From contig OY757934.1 in the NCBI GenBank assembly GCA_963585895.1, forward strand, positions 40,885,354-40,949,353: 64,000 bases of DNA, in the 5' to 3' direction. This DNA is from Sepioteuthis lessoniana. Its lineage: Eukaryota; Mollusca; Cephalopoda; Myopsida; Loliginidae. The position numbers and the translations under genes were made by a program. This document shows positions 54,315 to 64,000 of this stretch, in pieces. Each line of letters starts with the position of its first letter. The stretch's first letter is position 1. Under the pieces are notes generated by a model, which saw nothing but the letters and a program-made list of their open reading frames with translations, searched no databases and was not told where the DNA came from.

Positions 54315-54602
54315 TGTTATATATTGACCCTCAACCGAGCCGTCAATCAAGAGATGCACCTGTGTAAATAAGCGGAGGAACAGCGGAAGCAGGTGGATGT
54401 CAGACAATTATATAACCAGGTGCCACAGACGGCTTGGGTCAGTTCCAGTTGGAGTTGGAGTCAGTTGGGGACAAGATGCCGAATTGAGAGCCAGCGGCAG
54501 ACAAAGTGCTTGGGGCCCTCAGTGATCCACGGTTAAGCAGCCCAGCCAGAATGCGAAAGAAGTGCTGCTATGGTCAGAAGAACTAGGGGTCAATATGTAG
54601 CA
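54315..54602 (+). mobile_element. 288-bp element with 16-bp inverted ends
   Basis: Ends TGTTATATATTGACCC and GGGGTCAATATGTAGCA pair at 14 of 16 bases. The inside is GC-richer than the flanks and includes TTATATAACC near 54410. TG...CA ends fit an LTR, the long inverted ends fit a MITE; undecided. Confidence 0.6.
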
Positions 54603-54879
54603 ATCTGTCCCCGTCTCCAACTCACCTCTCACACACAACCAACATCAACCCTTTCGAGAATAAAGGGTGAGAGATAAATTTTAATAAAGAAGCGTGTTTG
54701 TTTGTTCATTGAAGTTCGTCATTATGTTTGATTATGTTCCGCATATATTTGCATATGTAGTTGTATTATGGATATACAACATTATATGGTTTCAAATAGT
54801 AATAATAATCATAATAATAAAGAGCAAAAAAGACTAATTATAGTGAAAAGGAACAGCACAGACTGCATAATGATCAACT

Positions 54880-55153
54880 GGTGCCCGTGGTGTAATGGTT
54901 ATCGTCGCAGGAAATGGACACGACGACACGAGTTCAAATCCTGGACTGGTTTAATTTCACATAGCACTAATACCCTTGGGAAAGGTATGTATCCAATTAT
55001 TCTCCCTCCAACTATGGGTAAGTAGTAGGGCAGACTAGGTTCTTCAGCCTTGGTGAGGCAACTAGTCTAGGAGAAGGAAAACTCTGAATTCAAACCTGTT
55101 AAACTCCGCTTAAAAATTGACCTTGTGTCATATCCTGCCCGAACGGAGGGGTT

Positions 55154-55155
<2 letters not shown>
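54880..55155 (+). mobile_element. tRNA-derived SINE, family 1, near-complete
   Basis: A-box CCCGTGGTGTAATGGTTATC, B-box ACGAGTTCAAATCCTGGAC, core and 3' end CCTGCCCGAACGGAGGGGTT as in 49728-50005, followed by a (TA)n tail (55159-55186). Slightly shortened after the B-box. Confidence 0.93.
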
Positions 55156-55190
<35 letters not shown>

Positions 55191-55263
55191 TTTCTCTTAA
55201 CTAAAATCTATCTAAATGCCCTATTACCTTACAGAACACGACATACTGTTATACGCCACATAC

Positions 55264-55318
55264 CTACCATCTAGCAAATCATCCTGTCCGAGCGGAGGAG
55301 TTGGGTAAATATGATAAT
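55264..55318 (+). mobile_element. SINE family 1, 3'-end fragment
   Basis: CATCCTGTCCGAGCGGAGGA then GTTGGGTAAATATGATAATG matches the SINE 1 3' end only. Confidence 0.8.
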
Positions 55319-55367
55319 GATCAACAGAACAACAACTACAAGGAAACAGAAATGGAAAGAAAACCGT

Positions 55368-55800
55368 CTGTGTTGATGTAAGAGTTTGTGTTTCAACCGG
55401 TATAGTTTTTTTGATTGAACTTTGCCTCCCGCACCGGTCGCTTCCAAGTGGAAGGTGTGGGAGGAACTTCCGGCCTGAACACCGGCTGGCGCGAATTCGG
55501 TCTTTTTCAAATCGACCAGCATGCGAGACTGACGTTTTTCTTTGTGGGTCACTAGCAAGGCAAAAAGAGGTAAGCACGTGAATTCTCTTGATTCGATTTA
55601 AATCATCACTTTCGTGGTGTTTTTCCTTTTTGGAACATTTACGAGTGGATTTGTTTTGTTTCAGTTTTCACGCTGGAGAATGTATAGTTGGAGAATGTGT
55701 AAGGTTGTTTTTACGCTGAACACGTGTGCGAATAAAGATATACAACTTCATCAGTACGAGACTCGTGTCTTTGATTTTTGACCCCCGTTGCTGCTGTAAA
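55368..55800 (+). mobile_element. Candidate solo LTR inside LINE D
   Basis: GC-richer than its surroundings (CCTCCCGCACCGGTCGCTTC), contains AATAAA at 55732 followed by an R/U5-like stretch GAGACTCGTGTCTTTGATTT, and lies exactly where the LINE reading breaks. Ends could not be set to the base. Confidence 0.5.
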
Positions 55801-56054
55801 AAAAAAGTATGTATAAACAAGCGAAATATCACCCGAGAAGACTTGTACATGGCTAAGAAAGGGAAACTTTAAGAAAGAAACTGAATTTTCTCAAATAGAA
55901 GCACAAAAACAAAAAACGCCACAGGACCAACTATGCGAAAATAGATAAGGCGCAACAGAATAGCAAGTGTAGGTTAAGTGGTGATAGAGACGAAACGATT
56001 AATCACATGAAAAGCGAATGCAGCAAATTAGCGCAAAAGACTACAAGACAAGAC

Positions 56055-56222
56055 AGGACAGTGTGGAGAAAGTGGTAATTTACTAAGCTTTTTGCTTAGA
56101 TGTGGCACAAGGCCATATGAAAGAGGCACCCAATGAGACTCGAACTCACTCGTGTAGGTTTGCTAGTACAGCTTGCTAACCATTACACCACCAGAGGCGC
56201 CTAGGACAGTGTGGAGAAAGTG
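56055..56222 (-). mobile_element. SINE family 4 with 20-bp target-site duplication
   Basis: The SINE (56075-56202), read on the minus strand, has A-box GGTGGTGTAATGGTTAGCAA, B-box GAGTTCGAGTCTCATTGGGT and end GCCACATCTAAGCAAAAAGC. The sequence AGGACAGTGTGGAGAAAGTG is present perfectly on both sides (56055-56074 and 56203-56222). Confidence 0.95.
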
Positions 56223-56644
56223 ATCCAGTGGAAACAGTGCAAGAAATTGAAATTTGACCATTCTACCAAATTGTATGAGCATAAACCAGAATCAGTCCTG
56301 GAGAATGAAATGGACAAAATTCAGTGGGATTTTGAGATACAAAGAGATCATCTAATCACAAAATCATCTTTTAACAAAAAAAAAAAAAAAAAAAGAAAAA
56401 GAAAAAAAAGAAAAAGAAAAAAAAAAGAAAAAGAAAACAGAAGGGAACCAGCCGAATTGTGGACTTTACCGTTCCGGCAGACGAGTGAGTGAAAATTAAA
56501 GAAAATGAAAAGAGAGACAAGTACTTGGACCTTACCTGAGAACTAAAAAAAAGTTATGGAACATGAAGGTTTCGGTGATACTAATTGCAATTAGTACGCT
56601 TGGAACGATCCTCAAAGGTTTGGTGTGAAAAACTCGGAAGGAGT

Positions 56645-57115
56645 AATGTAATAATCCTTAGTAAATAATTGTAGCTTAAAGTAACTATTCTTAATACAAA
56701 TGATTTAGTAGAGGTCGAGTCATACCAAAGACTCAAAAAATGGTACTTGATGCCCCTTACTTAACACTCAGCATTATAAGGTAAGGATCAAGGGTAAATT
56801 GGAGCAATCCAGGGAATGGAGTAGCGCCCTCCCCTACACCTCGGTTTATTAGTTATGGAAAAGGGAGCCTTCAGATGACCTTCGACTAATGTCACCAACT
56901 TTTTTTTTATTCCAATCGAATACAAATAATTTTCAAACTGATCGAGTTGATCCATAGATGGCACCCGAATCGGTACTACCACTCCGGATCAGAGTGAAAT
57001 TGGAAGTAATAGCAACGAAGAGCAACTTGATACTCCTCAAAACTCCAGAACTGGAACCTCACCATCAGAAATAGTTTTGTGTCATGTTCAAGACACTGTT
57101 TTCTAAAGAGGTATA
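56645..57115 (+). repeat. Repeat R interrupted by SINE 2
   Basis: AGCTTAAAGTAACTATTCTT, then SINE 2 (56709-56905), then ATTCCAATCGAATACAAATA, GATGGCACCCGAATCGGTAC and TTTTGTGTCATGTTCAAGAC from the 3' block. Confidence 0.77.
56709..56905 (+). mobile_element. SINE family 2, 3' two thirds
   Basis: Starts at GAGGTCGAGTCATACCAAAG and runs to GACCTTCGACTAATGTCACC. Same 5' truncation region as other family 2 copies. Confidence 0.85.
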
Positions 57116-57427
57116 ATTTCAATAAGAGAATCGTTTTTATGTTTGTTTCTTGATGAGAGTGTTCATAAGAAAAGGGACATATAATTTATAACATTTCTAA
57201 GTGATACACAAAGTATTTATGGCTAAAGAAAAAGAAGATATTAAAATTTCACTGCGAGACACTTTTATAATTACTGCTTATAGTGAATCGTAGCAGATTG
57301 CACACACAACACTAGATTGTCACATAGACTGTACACGCCTGCTATCCTGTTCGCGAGGCTTAGAATGCACTGACTGTATCCCTTGCAGAGGGGTAAGGTC
57401 CTTCTAAAAATGGATGTCCTGGTTGGC
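57116..57427. other. No gene seen
   Basis: Nothing recognised. Confidence 0.5.
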
Positions 57428-57668
57428 TTGGTTTGCTTTCTTTGTTTAATGGCATGTCAACCTTCGTGGCTTATTTAATGCCAAAACCATTCTTGTAGAA
57501 AAACAAGAGTGATACCTTTTAGCCAATAGTTGCTGGAATAAGGCGATCTTTTCTTTCCCAAGTGTATTAGTAAAAAAAGTCAAACGTAATAACGCGACTG
57601 GAGTTCGAACTCGCATACTTTGAGGCCACAGTCGAGTACGTTAGCAATTAAGCTACAGAGACTCGCTC
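57428..57668 (-). mobile_element. SINE family 3
   Basis: Minus strand: A-box-like CTGTAGCTTAATTGCTAACG, B-box GCGAGTTCGAACTCCAGT, core and tail TTCTACAAGAATGGTTTTGG and ATTAAATAAGCCACGAAGG. Diverged from the copies at 38385 and 59665. Confidence 0.8.
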
Positions 57669-57679
57669 TGGTCGAACTG

Positions 57680-58060
57680 GATGACACTGAACTGCATCTC
57701 ATTGTGAGGCTCTAGTCCTGGGATGTGAAGAACTCCTTCATTGTGATTACTCTCAGGTTCACTCAGACCCGGAGTGGTAATACTTGTCATGGTCCCATCT
57801 ATGGGCCAAATAGATCTTTTAAAATCATTCATATCCGACTGGAATACTTGATGCTATATAACTTTAAATTATTTTTAGTAAGAATACTTAATTGAAGTTA
57901 TAATTGTTTTTTAAGGATTATTATTAGTTACTTGAAACAATATAACTGTGTACAAACAAATGACTAGTATCAAATAGAAATACTATCAATGATTATTAGT
58001 ATTAGATAGGAATACTTGATATTACATCCTTGATATTACAGCCTAGTGCTAATATTTTCT
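57680..58060 (-). repeat. Repeat R, inverted
   Basis: TTGTGAGGCTCCAGTCCTGG-like, GACCCGGAGTGGTAATACTT, CCATCTATGGGCCAAATAGA, then internal units TACTTGATGCTATATAACTT and variants. Confidence 0.78.
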
Positions 58061-58104
58061 TGGCTTTGTTGGGTTGCGATCGTTGAAAATAAAGACTGCG
58101 CTAT

Positions 58105-58248
58105 AATTTATCTATCGCTGAGTGGAGAAGAGAAAGAAGCTTGCCTTTCTGAAAGTCATTAACGCAGTTATATGTAAACAGCCTCTTTTATGATTTGAAC
58201 TCTGTTCGACCAGTCTATTTCCTTCCGATAAAGACCGTTACGCCTCAT
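58105..58248 (-). mobile_element. SINE family 1, 5' half
   Basis: Minus strand: A-box GCGTAACGGTCTTTATCGGA, then AGTTCAAATCATAAAAGAG and CAGAAAGGCAAGC. Diverged. Confidence 0.65.
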
Positions 58249-58489
58249 GCACTTCTCACTGAATCAAATAAACTCTCAGAATCTGGTGATATCGTGGGTG
58301 TATTGGTACAGTGACTTGTATTGGTAATGAAATTGTGACTGATGTCACGGTTATTATCTAATGAAGACATTTAAAATTTTTATGCAAATGAATTTCAGCC
58401 ATGTTATCACAATAATATAAAAATATTGATGACTGAAATAAGATTCGATCAAAAATGTTAAGTGTCACAAGTTTTCTTAACAATTTGAC

Positions 58490-59150
58490 AAAGGAATTAC
58501 AGTTAAACAATTTGACGTTTGAATGGCCCTCGGAAAAATTGACAACGGAATGATCCTAATGACAATTTGATGATGGAATGACCTTATGATCCTAAAAGCA
58601 ATTTTACGATGGAATGACCGTAAAAACAATTTAATGAAATGTTCCTCAAAAATTGACGCTGGAATGATCTTAAAAACAATTTGACGACAGAATGATTCTT
58701 AAAGCAATTTGACAATGTAATGACCCTCTGGACAATTTAACTTTGGAATGATTTTAAATAAAATTTGTCGATGGAATAATCCTAAGGACACTTTGATGAT
58801 GGAATGATTCTAAGAAAAAATTGACGATGGAATGACCCTAAAAACAATTTGATAATGTAATGACCCTCAGGAAGGACAATTTGGCTTTGGAATGATTTTA
58901 AGAAGAATTTGTCGATAGAATGATCCTAAGGACGCTTTGACGATGGAATGACCCAAACAAGCAATTCGGCGTTGGAATGCTTCGAAGAAAAATTTGACGA
59001 TGGAATGACCCTAAAAACAATTTGACAATGTAATGACAATTTGAATTTGGAATGATTTTAAAAAAGAATTTGTGGATGGAATGATCTTAAAAACAATTTA
59101 ACTTTGGAATGACCTTAAGATCAATTCGACGATATAATGACAAATGATCA
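58490..59150. repeat. About 30-bp minisatellite with higher-order pattern
   Basis: Roughly 22 units of the form CAATTTGACGATGGAATGAC-CCTAAAAA. Variant units recur in the same order: TTTGGAATGATTTTAA, TTTGTCGATGGAATAATCC, CTTTGATGATGGAATGATTC, AATGTAATGACCCTC. The block at about 58729-58875 is repeated by 58876-59035, so four to six units form a higher-order repeat of about 150 bases. Confidence 0.92.
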
Positions 59151-59664
59151 CTCCCACGAGCCCTCATAATCGATTGTCATATCAGTAAATAAAAATTAAA
59201 CATTTGGTCAGAGAATTTCAATAGACTCCAAGAAGCAGCTGGAGGAAATTTGGGTGTGATCAACAAATATCCAGTTACATAATCGTATGCGATCACTTCT
59301 TTTGTTTACTTGCGTTCCTTCTGTTTCTATGCTGAACTAACGATTACCAGTTTCCATAGCAACTAGTAATTCAAGAAGATTATGTAGTGATAACGAAGCA
59401 AAGATCTGGTTAAACGGATTAGGCCCTAAGAATTTCTTCTTAACAAATGTGTCATTTATTCAATGTGTCATTTATTTAATGTGTCATTTATTTAATATAG
59501 CTAATCTCCTGAATATCGAAAATATTTACAGCGGATAAGGTGAATTATCTAAATAGGAAATTTTCAAGATTGATAAAAATTCACAATCGAGTTTGACTTG
59601 AGTCATGACTTTACTTTACAAGAATAGTACCCATAATAAATTAGGAATTTTTTTTACATATGTA
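59151..59664. other. No gene seen; short tandem at 59450-59498
   Basis: AATGTGTCATTTATTTAATG-type 20-base unit occurs three times at 59450-59498. Otherwise nothing recognised. Confidence 0.75.
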
Positions 59665-59910
59665 TTGGTTTGGTTTCTTTGTGTAATGGCATATCAACCT
59701 TTGTTGGTTATTTAATGCCAAAGCCATTCTCCTAGAAGAACAGTAGTGGTACTATCTATCCCATAGCTGGGAGGATAAGGGGTTCATACCTTTCCCAAGG
59801 GTATTTGCCCGAAAGTGAACGTATTTGTGCGATTGGAGTACGAACTCGCTTACTACGATTCCGCAGTCCATCGCTTTAACCATTAACACCACGAGGATAC
59901 CCCCACATAT
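59665..59910 (-). mobile_element. tRNA-derived SINE, family 3, best copy
   Basis: Minus strand: A-box CTCGTGGTGTTAATGGTTAA, anticodon-like GCGATGGACTGCGG, B-box GCGAGTTCGTACTCCAATCG, core CTTGGGAAAGGTATGAACCC and CCCAGCTATGGGATAGATAG, tail TTCTTCTAGGAGAATGGCTT then GGTTGATATGCCATTACAC. Confidence 0.9.
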
Positions 59911-60041
59911 GTATTGGTACTTATGTCCAGAGTGAAGTACCTGTTCTCTGCATCAAAGATAGTATTTACGAGTTAAATTTACCCTGTTGTTCCTGCATCA
60001 TGTTTACTTTAGCATATTAGACATTTTGGACAGAAGATCAA

Positions 60042-60215
60042 ACACACACACACACACACATTTATGTTTGTGTGTGTGTGTATGTGTGTTTGATTTTCTG
60101 TAAAATACCCACACACACACACCATATATATAAGTGTGTGTGTGTGTGTATGTGCTTGATTTTCTGTAGAATACCCACATACACACACCATATATATGTG
60201 TGTGTATGTGTGTAT
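60042..60215. repeat. Alternating (CA)n/(GT)n tandem, about 75-base unit
   Basis: The unit GTGTGTTTGATTTTCTGTAA plus AATACCCACACACAC and CCATATATA occurs two and a half times. CA and GT runs alternate so long hairpins can form. Confidence 0.9.
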
Positions 60216-60245
60216 TTTACCTAACCTTTCTATCACAGGCAAAAT

Positions 60246-60478
60246 ATGACACAAGGTCAGTTTCTAAGCGGAGTACAGCTAATTTAGAGTTTCCCTTTTC
60301 CTAGACTTCGTTGTTTAGTTAAGGATAAAGAACCCAGTCTGTCCTACTATTGCTAGAGTGTGGAGAAAAAAAACGAATTCATGCCTTTCTTAAGGGCATT
60401 AGGCACAGCTTCATCCAGGATTTTAACTCAGGGCGCCGATTCCATTTCCTCTGACGATAACTGTTACGCTATGTGTGC
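60246..60478 (-). mobile_element. SINE family 1, inverted
   Basis: Minus strand: A-box GCGTAACAGTTATCGTCAGA, GGAAATGGAATCGGCGCCCT, B-box GAGTTAAAATCCTGGATGA, end CTTAGAAACTGACCTTGTGT. Confidence 0.83.
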
Positions 60479-60651
60479 GCTTGCCACTAGGAGTATACGA
60501 CTTTCACACTCCAACCCAAGAATTGAAATCACGAACACCAGGTAGCCATGTTATTTTTTTTTATCGACTTGGCCATTGATGATCGAGTAACCGAGTTTTG
60601 AAGCTAAATAGCTGTTTTTCCCCCAGTCAATTTGTAAATTCGTATATAAAA

Positions 60652-60770
60652 TGGTCGGCTGAAAAGTATATAAGCTGACTAAGATACTCTCATGTAATGT
60701 GACTAAATGAGGTTCATTATCCAACAATTTGTAGATATGACATCATCTTATGAATTTTCAGCCCACCCAC
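60652..60770. mobile_element. MITE family M, short copy 3
   Basis: Ends GGTCGGCTGAAAAGTATATA and TTATGAATTTTCAGCCCACC are inverted. About 119 bases. Shares ends and the AAGATACTCTCATGTAATGT segment (inverted GTATCTTGG in other copies) with 10356-10556 and 10880-11075. Confidence 0.78.
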
Positions 60771-60909
60771 GTATACACACACATATATATATATAATCCA
60801 TTCCTCCTGACTTGCCACTAAGATGATAGTGCGTGCCATATAAACCCGTATTAACAGAATGCAAATACATTTTATTCTTAGCAATATTGAACAAATACGT
60901 TTACAATAT

Positions 60910-60952
60910 ATGTGTGTGTGTGTGTCTGTCTCTCTCTCTCTCTCTCTCTCTG
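60910..60952. repeat. (GT)n(CT)n microsatellite
   Basis: GT run then CT run, about 40 bases. Confidence 0.93.
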
Positions 60953-61449
60953 TGTATGTATATTCACTTGCATCGACACGTTCTCTTTCCCAAATCCTGC
61001 GACACAAATGCCAAAATTTCACAAAGTACTTCACTTTATTTTATTTTATTCTATTTTATTCATAATTGATACTTCAAATTTTGTTTCTATTGCAGAATTG
61101 AAATTTGACTGATCTCATTTGAGCCAAAGCAATCTAATTGCCGTTAAAGTTGAAAGAATGTGTAGTCCGTGACTCTTCTGTAAAACCCAACACCCTCATC
61201 ATTGTGCCGGAATTTTGCATCGACATTTTTATAACTTATTAACTACTCATTGCACTACAATGATTTGTTAATGTTTTTTTTTTTTTTCATGGGGGTGCCT
61301 CATCTGTGATTAGCTTCATAATATATCTCTGCACACAATCCGTCAAAACTGGTAATGAAAATAGCAGCAATGTTATTATTTTCTTGGAAATAAAGTAAAA
61401 AATATCATTTACTTTGCTTAGTTTAGCACAAGGCTAGAAGTGTGCATTT
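60953..61449. other. No gene seen
   Basis: TTTTATTCTATTTTATTC run near 61030-61065. Nothing else recognised. Confidence 0.5.
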
Positions 61450-61718
61450 ACTTGACGATACCACCAAAGGCAAGATCTGACTCTAGGTCAATTTTTAAAC
61501 CGAATAAATCTGGTTTGAATTCAGAATATTCCCTATCCTAGACTGGTTGTCTAACCAAGGCTAAGGAACCCATCTGCCCTACTATTTACCCATAGTTAGG
61601 AAGGAGAGTACAGATGGATTCATGTCCTTCTCAAGTGAACTAGCGTGAAGTGAAACATAAACAGCTTCGTCCAGGCTTTCAACTCGAGTCACCGTTTCCA
61701 TTTCATCGTAACACTACC
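61450..61718 (-). mobile_element. SINE family 1, inverted, long copy
   Basis: Minus strand: B-box CGAGTTGAAAGCCTGGACGA, core CTTGAGAAGGACATGAATCC, AACTATGGGTAAATAGTAGG, GACAACCAGTCTAGGATAGG and AAAAATTGACCTAGAGTC. Confidence 0.85.
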
Positions 61719-61847
61719 CCCCCCCCAAAAAAAAGAAGTATGGGACACTTAGTGAGAATAAGACTCATAGGTAATAGTCTTCTGGCTTAGTTCGTTAGCT
61801 TTTACGTCATGCAAGGTATTCTTATGCAACTTGGCGTAAGAGACGTT

Positions 61848-61880
61848 AGGTTCCTCACAATGTTGTGAAGAACCTAAGAT
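61848..61880. repeat. Short imperfect hairpin
   Basis: TTAGGTTCCTCACAATGTTG followed by TGAAGAACCTAA pairs AGGTTC/GAACCT and TCACAA/TTGTGA around a short loop. Confidence 0.65.
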
Positions 61881-61959
61881 TAAGCGTAGCTTAGGTTGGG
61901 TCCAATGTCACTTGTCCGGAGCTCTAGTAAGTACTGATCAAAATATGTAAAGGGTTAAG

Positions 61960-62360
61960 ACCCACCAAAGGCTGTCCTTTGTATGACACTAACATGCATC
62001 TGCTGGTGAGGCTCCAGTTCTGGAACTCCGAGGCGAGTGGAGTATACATTATTTGTGATTATTTCTAGGTCCACAGTGATCCGGAGTGGTAGCACCTATT
62101 TGGGGTCCTATCTAAGTTTCAAACGTCTGTAAGCTATTTGTATTAGACGAAAATATTTGATACTATATGATTGGTGCAAATTAATTGTATTAACAATACT
62201 TACTTAAAACAATAATTGTTTTCTGAAAATTATCAATATTTGTTACGTGAAACCATATAATTATTAATACTGCATAGGAATATTTAAAACTACAACTGTG
62301 AAAATTTGTATTGGATAGGAACACTTGATATATAACTGTATGCAAACAAATGATTACAAA
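61960..62360 (-). repeat. Repeat R, inverted
   Basis: GAGGCTCCAGTTCTGGAACT, GATCCGGAGTGGTAGCACCT, GGGGTCCTATCTAAGTTTCA, then internal units with ATACTTACTTAAAAC and TGCAAACAAATGATTA. Confidence 0.8.
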
Positions 62361-63504
62361 TGTTATATACCGTACCTATTGTCACGCGATATCCCGCGGA
62401 GACGATAGAGGTAAGATTAATACTATCCTCCCGTTGGAATGAACAGTGGAAACCCGTAAAAAAAGTGACCGTTAAGAGAGAATGTGGGTCACAGAGGGGA
62501 TATCAACAGGTGTTGGTACTTAGTAACCTCAGGTCGCCGGACACCGGAAGGGAGGAGAAGAGAGAAGCCAAATGATTGGCTGGGACCCCAAAACGGAAGT
62601 GGGGACTCCTTCCCCTCAGCGGAAGTAAATAATAAGAAAGTTAGTTTTTGAGCAGGGTTCGTAGCGGGCAGACGAACCATAGCCAGTATTCCGGGTTGAA
62701 GACAAAAGAATATCTGAGACACGAGGGACCCCAGGTTCTTCAAGCCAGTGTAAAAAAATAGAATAAAGTCTATTAGCCCGTGAAAGAAGAAAGATTCTCC
62801 AGTGGAACCCCGTCGAAAAATAAGATAAGTAACTTTGGGGCCATTTCTCCTTTATACCCACATTTTGTATACCACTCTCTCTCTCTCTCTCAATTTGAAG
62901 AAAAACAAAAGTCAAGAAAAGACATTTATATTCGTGGACTGTCCAATTATTATACGTTTTGACACTTTGAAAGTGTATATAACTGTAGTAAAGGAATCAT
63001 ATATTTTTATGTTACCACGTGGTCTATGTTGTTATTTCATGCTTCCTTTTCAGCTTCTATTCGCCTTATGTTATCTTGCTTAAAATTGTCCTATAAATTC
63101 CTCTAAAATATCACCCAGGAAACCGGAGTTGCCGACTACTACAATATAAAATTATTACTACTAAAACCTATAGGTCCATATCTTCTGTCGTCTAGGGGGG
63201 GAAGTTTAGCGACCTGGTGGGTGTGTGGATTGTGTGAAATTTGGAATCCCTTGCCAGCGGCGGTCAGTCTGGCCCTAAATTAGTCCCTCACGTAATATTC
63301 CAGGTCTTATATGCCTGAGAGAAAACTCTGAACGAGGACTTATTATATAGGGGATCAAGTGCCAACCTGCCCCGTCTTCACACGTGCGAAAAATAAAGTC
63401 CCGTTTTGGGATTTTAGTCAATTTCGCGTCACACTATGAATATTAATGGGTATATTCCATTCCTCATAAATGCGTTGGACACGATTGTGAGGGGGTAAAA
63501 TATG
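62361..63504 (+). mobile_element. Short LTR-like element split by a solo LTR
   Basis: Starts TGTTATATACCGTACCTAT (62361-62379), is interrupted by the 1054-bp LTR, and resumes CTATGAATATTAATGGGTAT to about 63504. Same element as 52878-53111. The 3' part is lost at a SINE 4. Confidence 0.75.
62380..63433 (+). mobile_element. Solo LTR, 1054 bp, with CTAT target duplication
   Basis: Begins TGTCACGCGATATCCCGCGG and ends TTTCGCGTCACA (TG...CA with short inverted ends TGTCACGCG/CGCGTCACA... reversed). CTAT is at 62376-62379 and again at 63434-63437. An AATAAA polyadenylation signal lies at about 63390. No internal coding region, so it is the product of LTR-LTR recombination. Confidence 0.9.
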
Positions 63505-63715
63505 CTGACTAGGGCACTTCGGGCGGTGTAATGGTTAGCAAGCTAGACTAGCACACCTTCACAAGTTGTTTCAATTCTTATTAGGTACCCCATTCATTCG
63601 GCCTTGTGTCACACCTAATCAAAAAGCTTAGTAAATTACAAGAATATGCTGACTAGGGTACCTTGTGTGGTGTAATGGCTTGCAAGCTAGACTAGCAAAC
63701 CTTCACTTCATATTT
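63499..63715 (+). mobile_element. SINE family 4 with 13-16 base target duplication, next to a partial second copy
   Basis: First copy (about 63512-63642): A-box GGCGGTGTAATGGTTAGCAA, B-box TTGTTTCAATTCTTATTAGG, end CCTTGTGTCACACCTAATCA. AATATGCTGACTAGGG is repeated at 63499 and 63643. A second SINE 4 head (GGTGTAATGGCTTGCAAGCT) begins right after and is cut at about 63712. Confidence 0.85.
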
Positions 63716-64000
63716 TTTAACATGTTGTTTAGGGAAATTCGAAGGAAAAAGTAAAAACAATTTTTATTGCACTTGAATTTTTATTAACTCAAAAATGTAT
63801 ATATATATAATGCACACACTCGACCAATAATACATGCGTGCAACACACACACACACACACACACTACCGCGCGCGCGTACACAAACGAACATGTATATAC
63901 CCAAGCACGCATACGCACACACCACAAATACATGCATACACACTCTCTTTCAAAAAGACACGCACGAACACACGCATACGTACATACACACACATATACA
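63716..64000. repeat. (CA)-rich sequence to window end
   Basis: TA run at 63797-63808, CA run at 63845-63863, GCGCGCG at 63869, then CACACA-rich imperfect repeats to the edge. The minus ORF is Cys/Val-rich low complexity. Confidence 0.85.

Larger units (their letters stand above)
55320..56640 (+). mobile_element. LINE family D, 3' part, broken, with insertions
   Basis: TTRKQKWKEN at 55330, interrupted by a GC-richer block (55368-55800), resumed at about 55830 with a finger [13 protein letters not shown] (second Cys lost) near 55968, interrupted again by SINE 4 (56075-56202), then WKQCKKLKFDHSTKLYEHKP and the tail ending GGTGTGAAAAACTCGGAAGG. Confidence 0.83.

Noticed and set aside
63784..63993. 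Cys/Val-rich minus ORF resembling a secreted Cys-rich peptide
   Set aside because: It is a CA-repeat translation without signal peptide or exon context.

Overview
The window is eukaryotic, AT-rich and repeat-dense, with one recognisable host gene embedded in transposable elements. The tRNA-derived SINEs in several related families, mariner elements with D,D34D transposases, a CsRn1-like Gypsy element, LINEs of two kinds and abundant microsatellites fit a cephalopod mollusc, most likely an octopus. That species call is inference from element content and was not tested by search.

The host gene lies on the minus strand, from a signal-peptide exon at 41321-41380 down to at least 10611. Nine coding exons join in frame through consistent GT-AG sites and intron phases, giving at least 1113 codons: signal peptide, a 783-codon Ser/Thr-rich mucin exon built from 102-bp repeats, a SEA domain split over three exons with a G-S-T-I-V autocleavage motif, a Cys-rich EGF-like segment, one transmembrane helix, and a cytoplasmic tail with several tyrosines. 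This is the layout of a cleaved transmembrane mucin. The last exon and stop codon were not found.

The main surprise is at 5152-5948, where part of this gene is present again, inverted, about 21 kb from the original. The copied SEA exon (5419-5594, plus strand) has the same 176-base length, an open frame and intact splice dinucleotides. The two arms could form long double-stranded RNA if co-transcribed.

Layout: 1-3356 Gypsy gag-pol remnant running off the left edge; 3.5-10.3 kb SINE, MITE, inverted gene duplication, and a LINE split by a mariner; 10.6-41.4 kb mucin gene with introns full of mariner-derived short elements, LINE and SINE copies, microsatellites and an unclassified repeat; 41.5-47 kb 3' ends of LINEs, some head to tail; 47.5-49.5 kb an unclassified repeat, unknown ORFs and a small array of hairpins resembling the reverse complement of the histone 3' stem-loop; 49.7-57 kb two broken LINEs with nested LTRs and SINEs; 57-64 kb SINEs, a higher-order minisatellite and a 1054-bp solo LTR whose empty site can be read in a second copy at 52.9 kb.

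The three SINE families look modular: families 1 and 3 share a central segment, and families 2 and 3 share a 3' tail. About ten copies of one unclassified dispersed repeat are also present.
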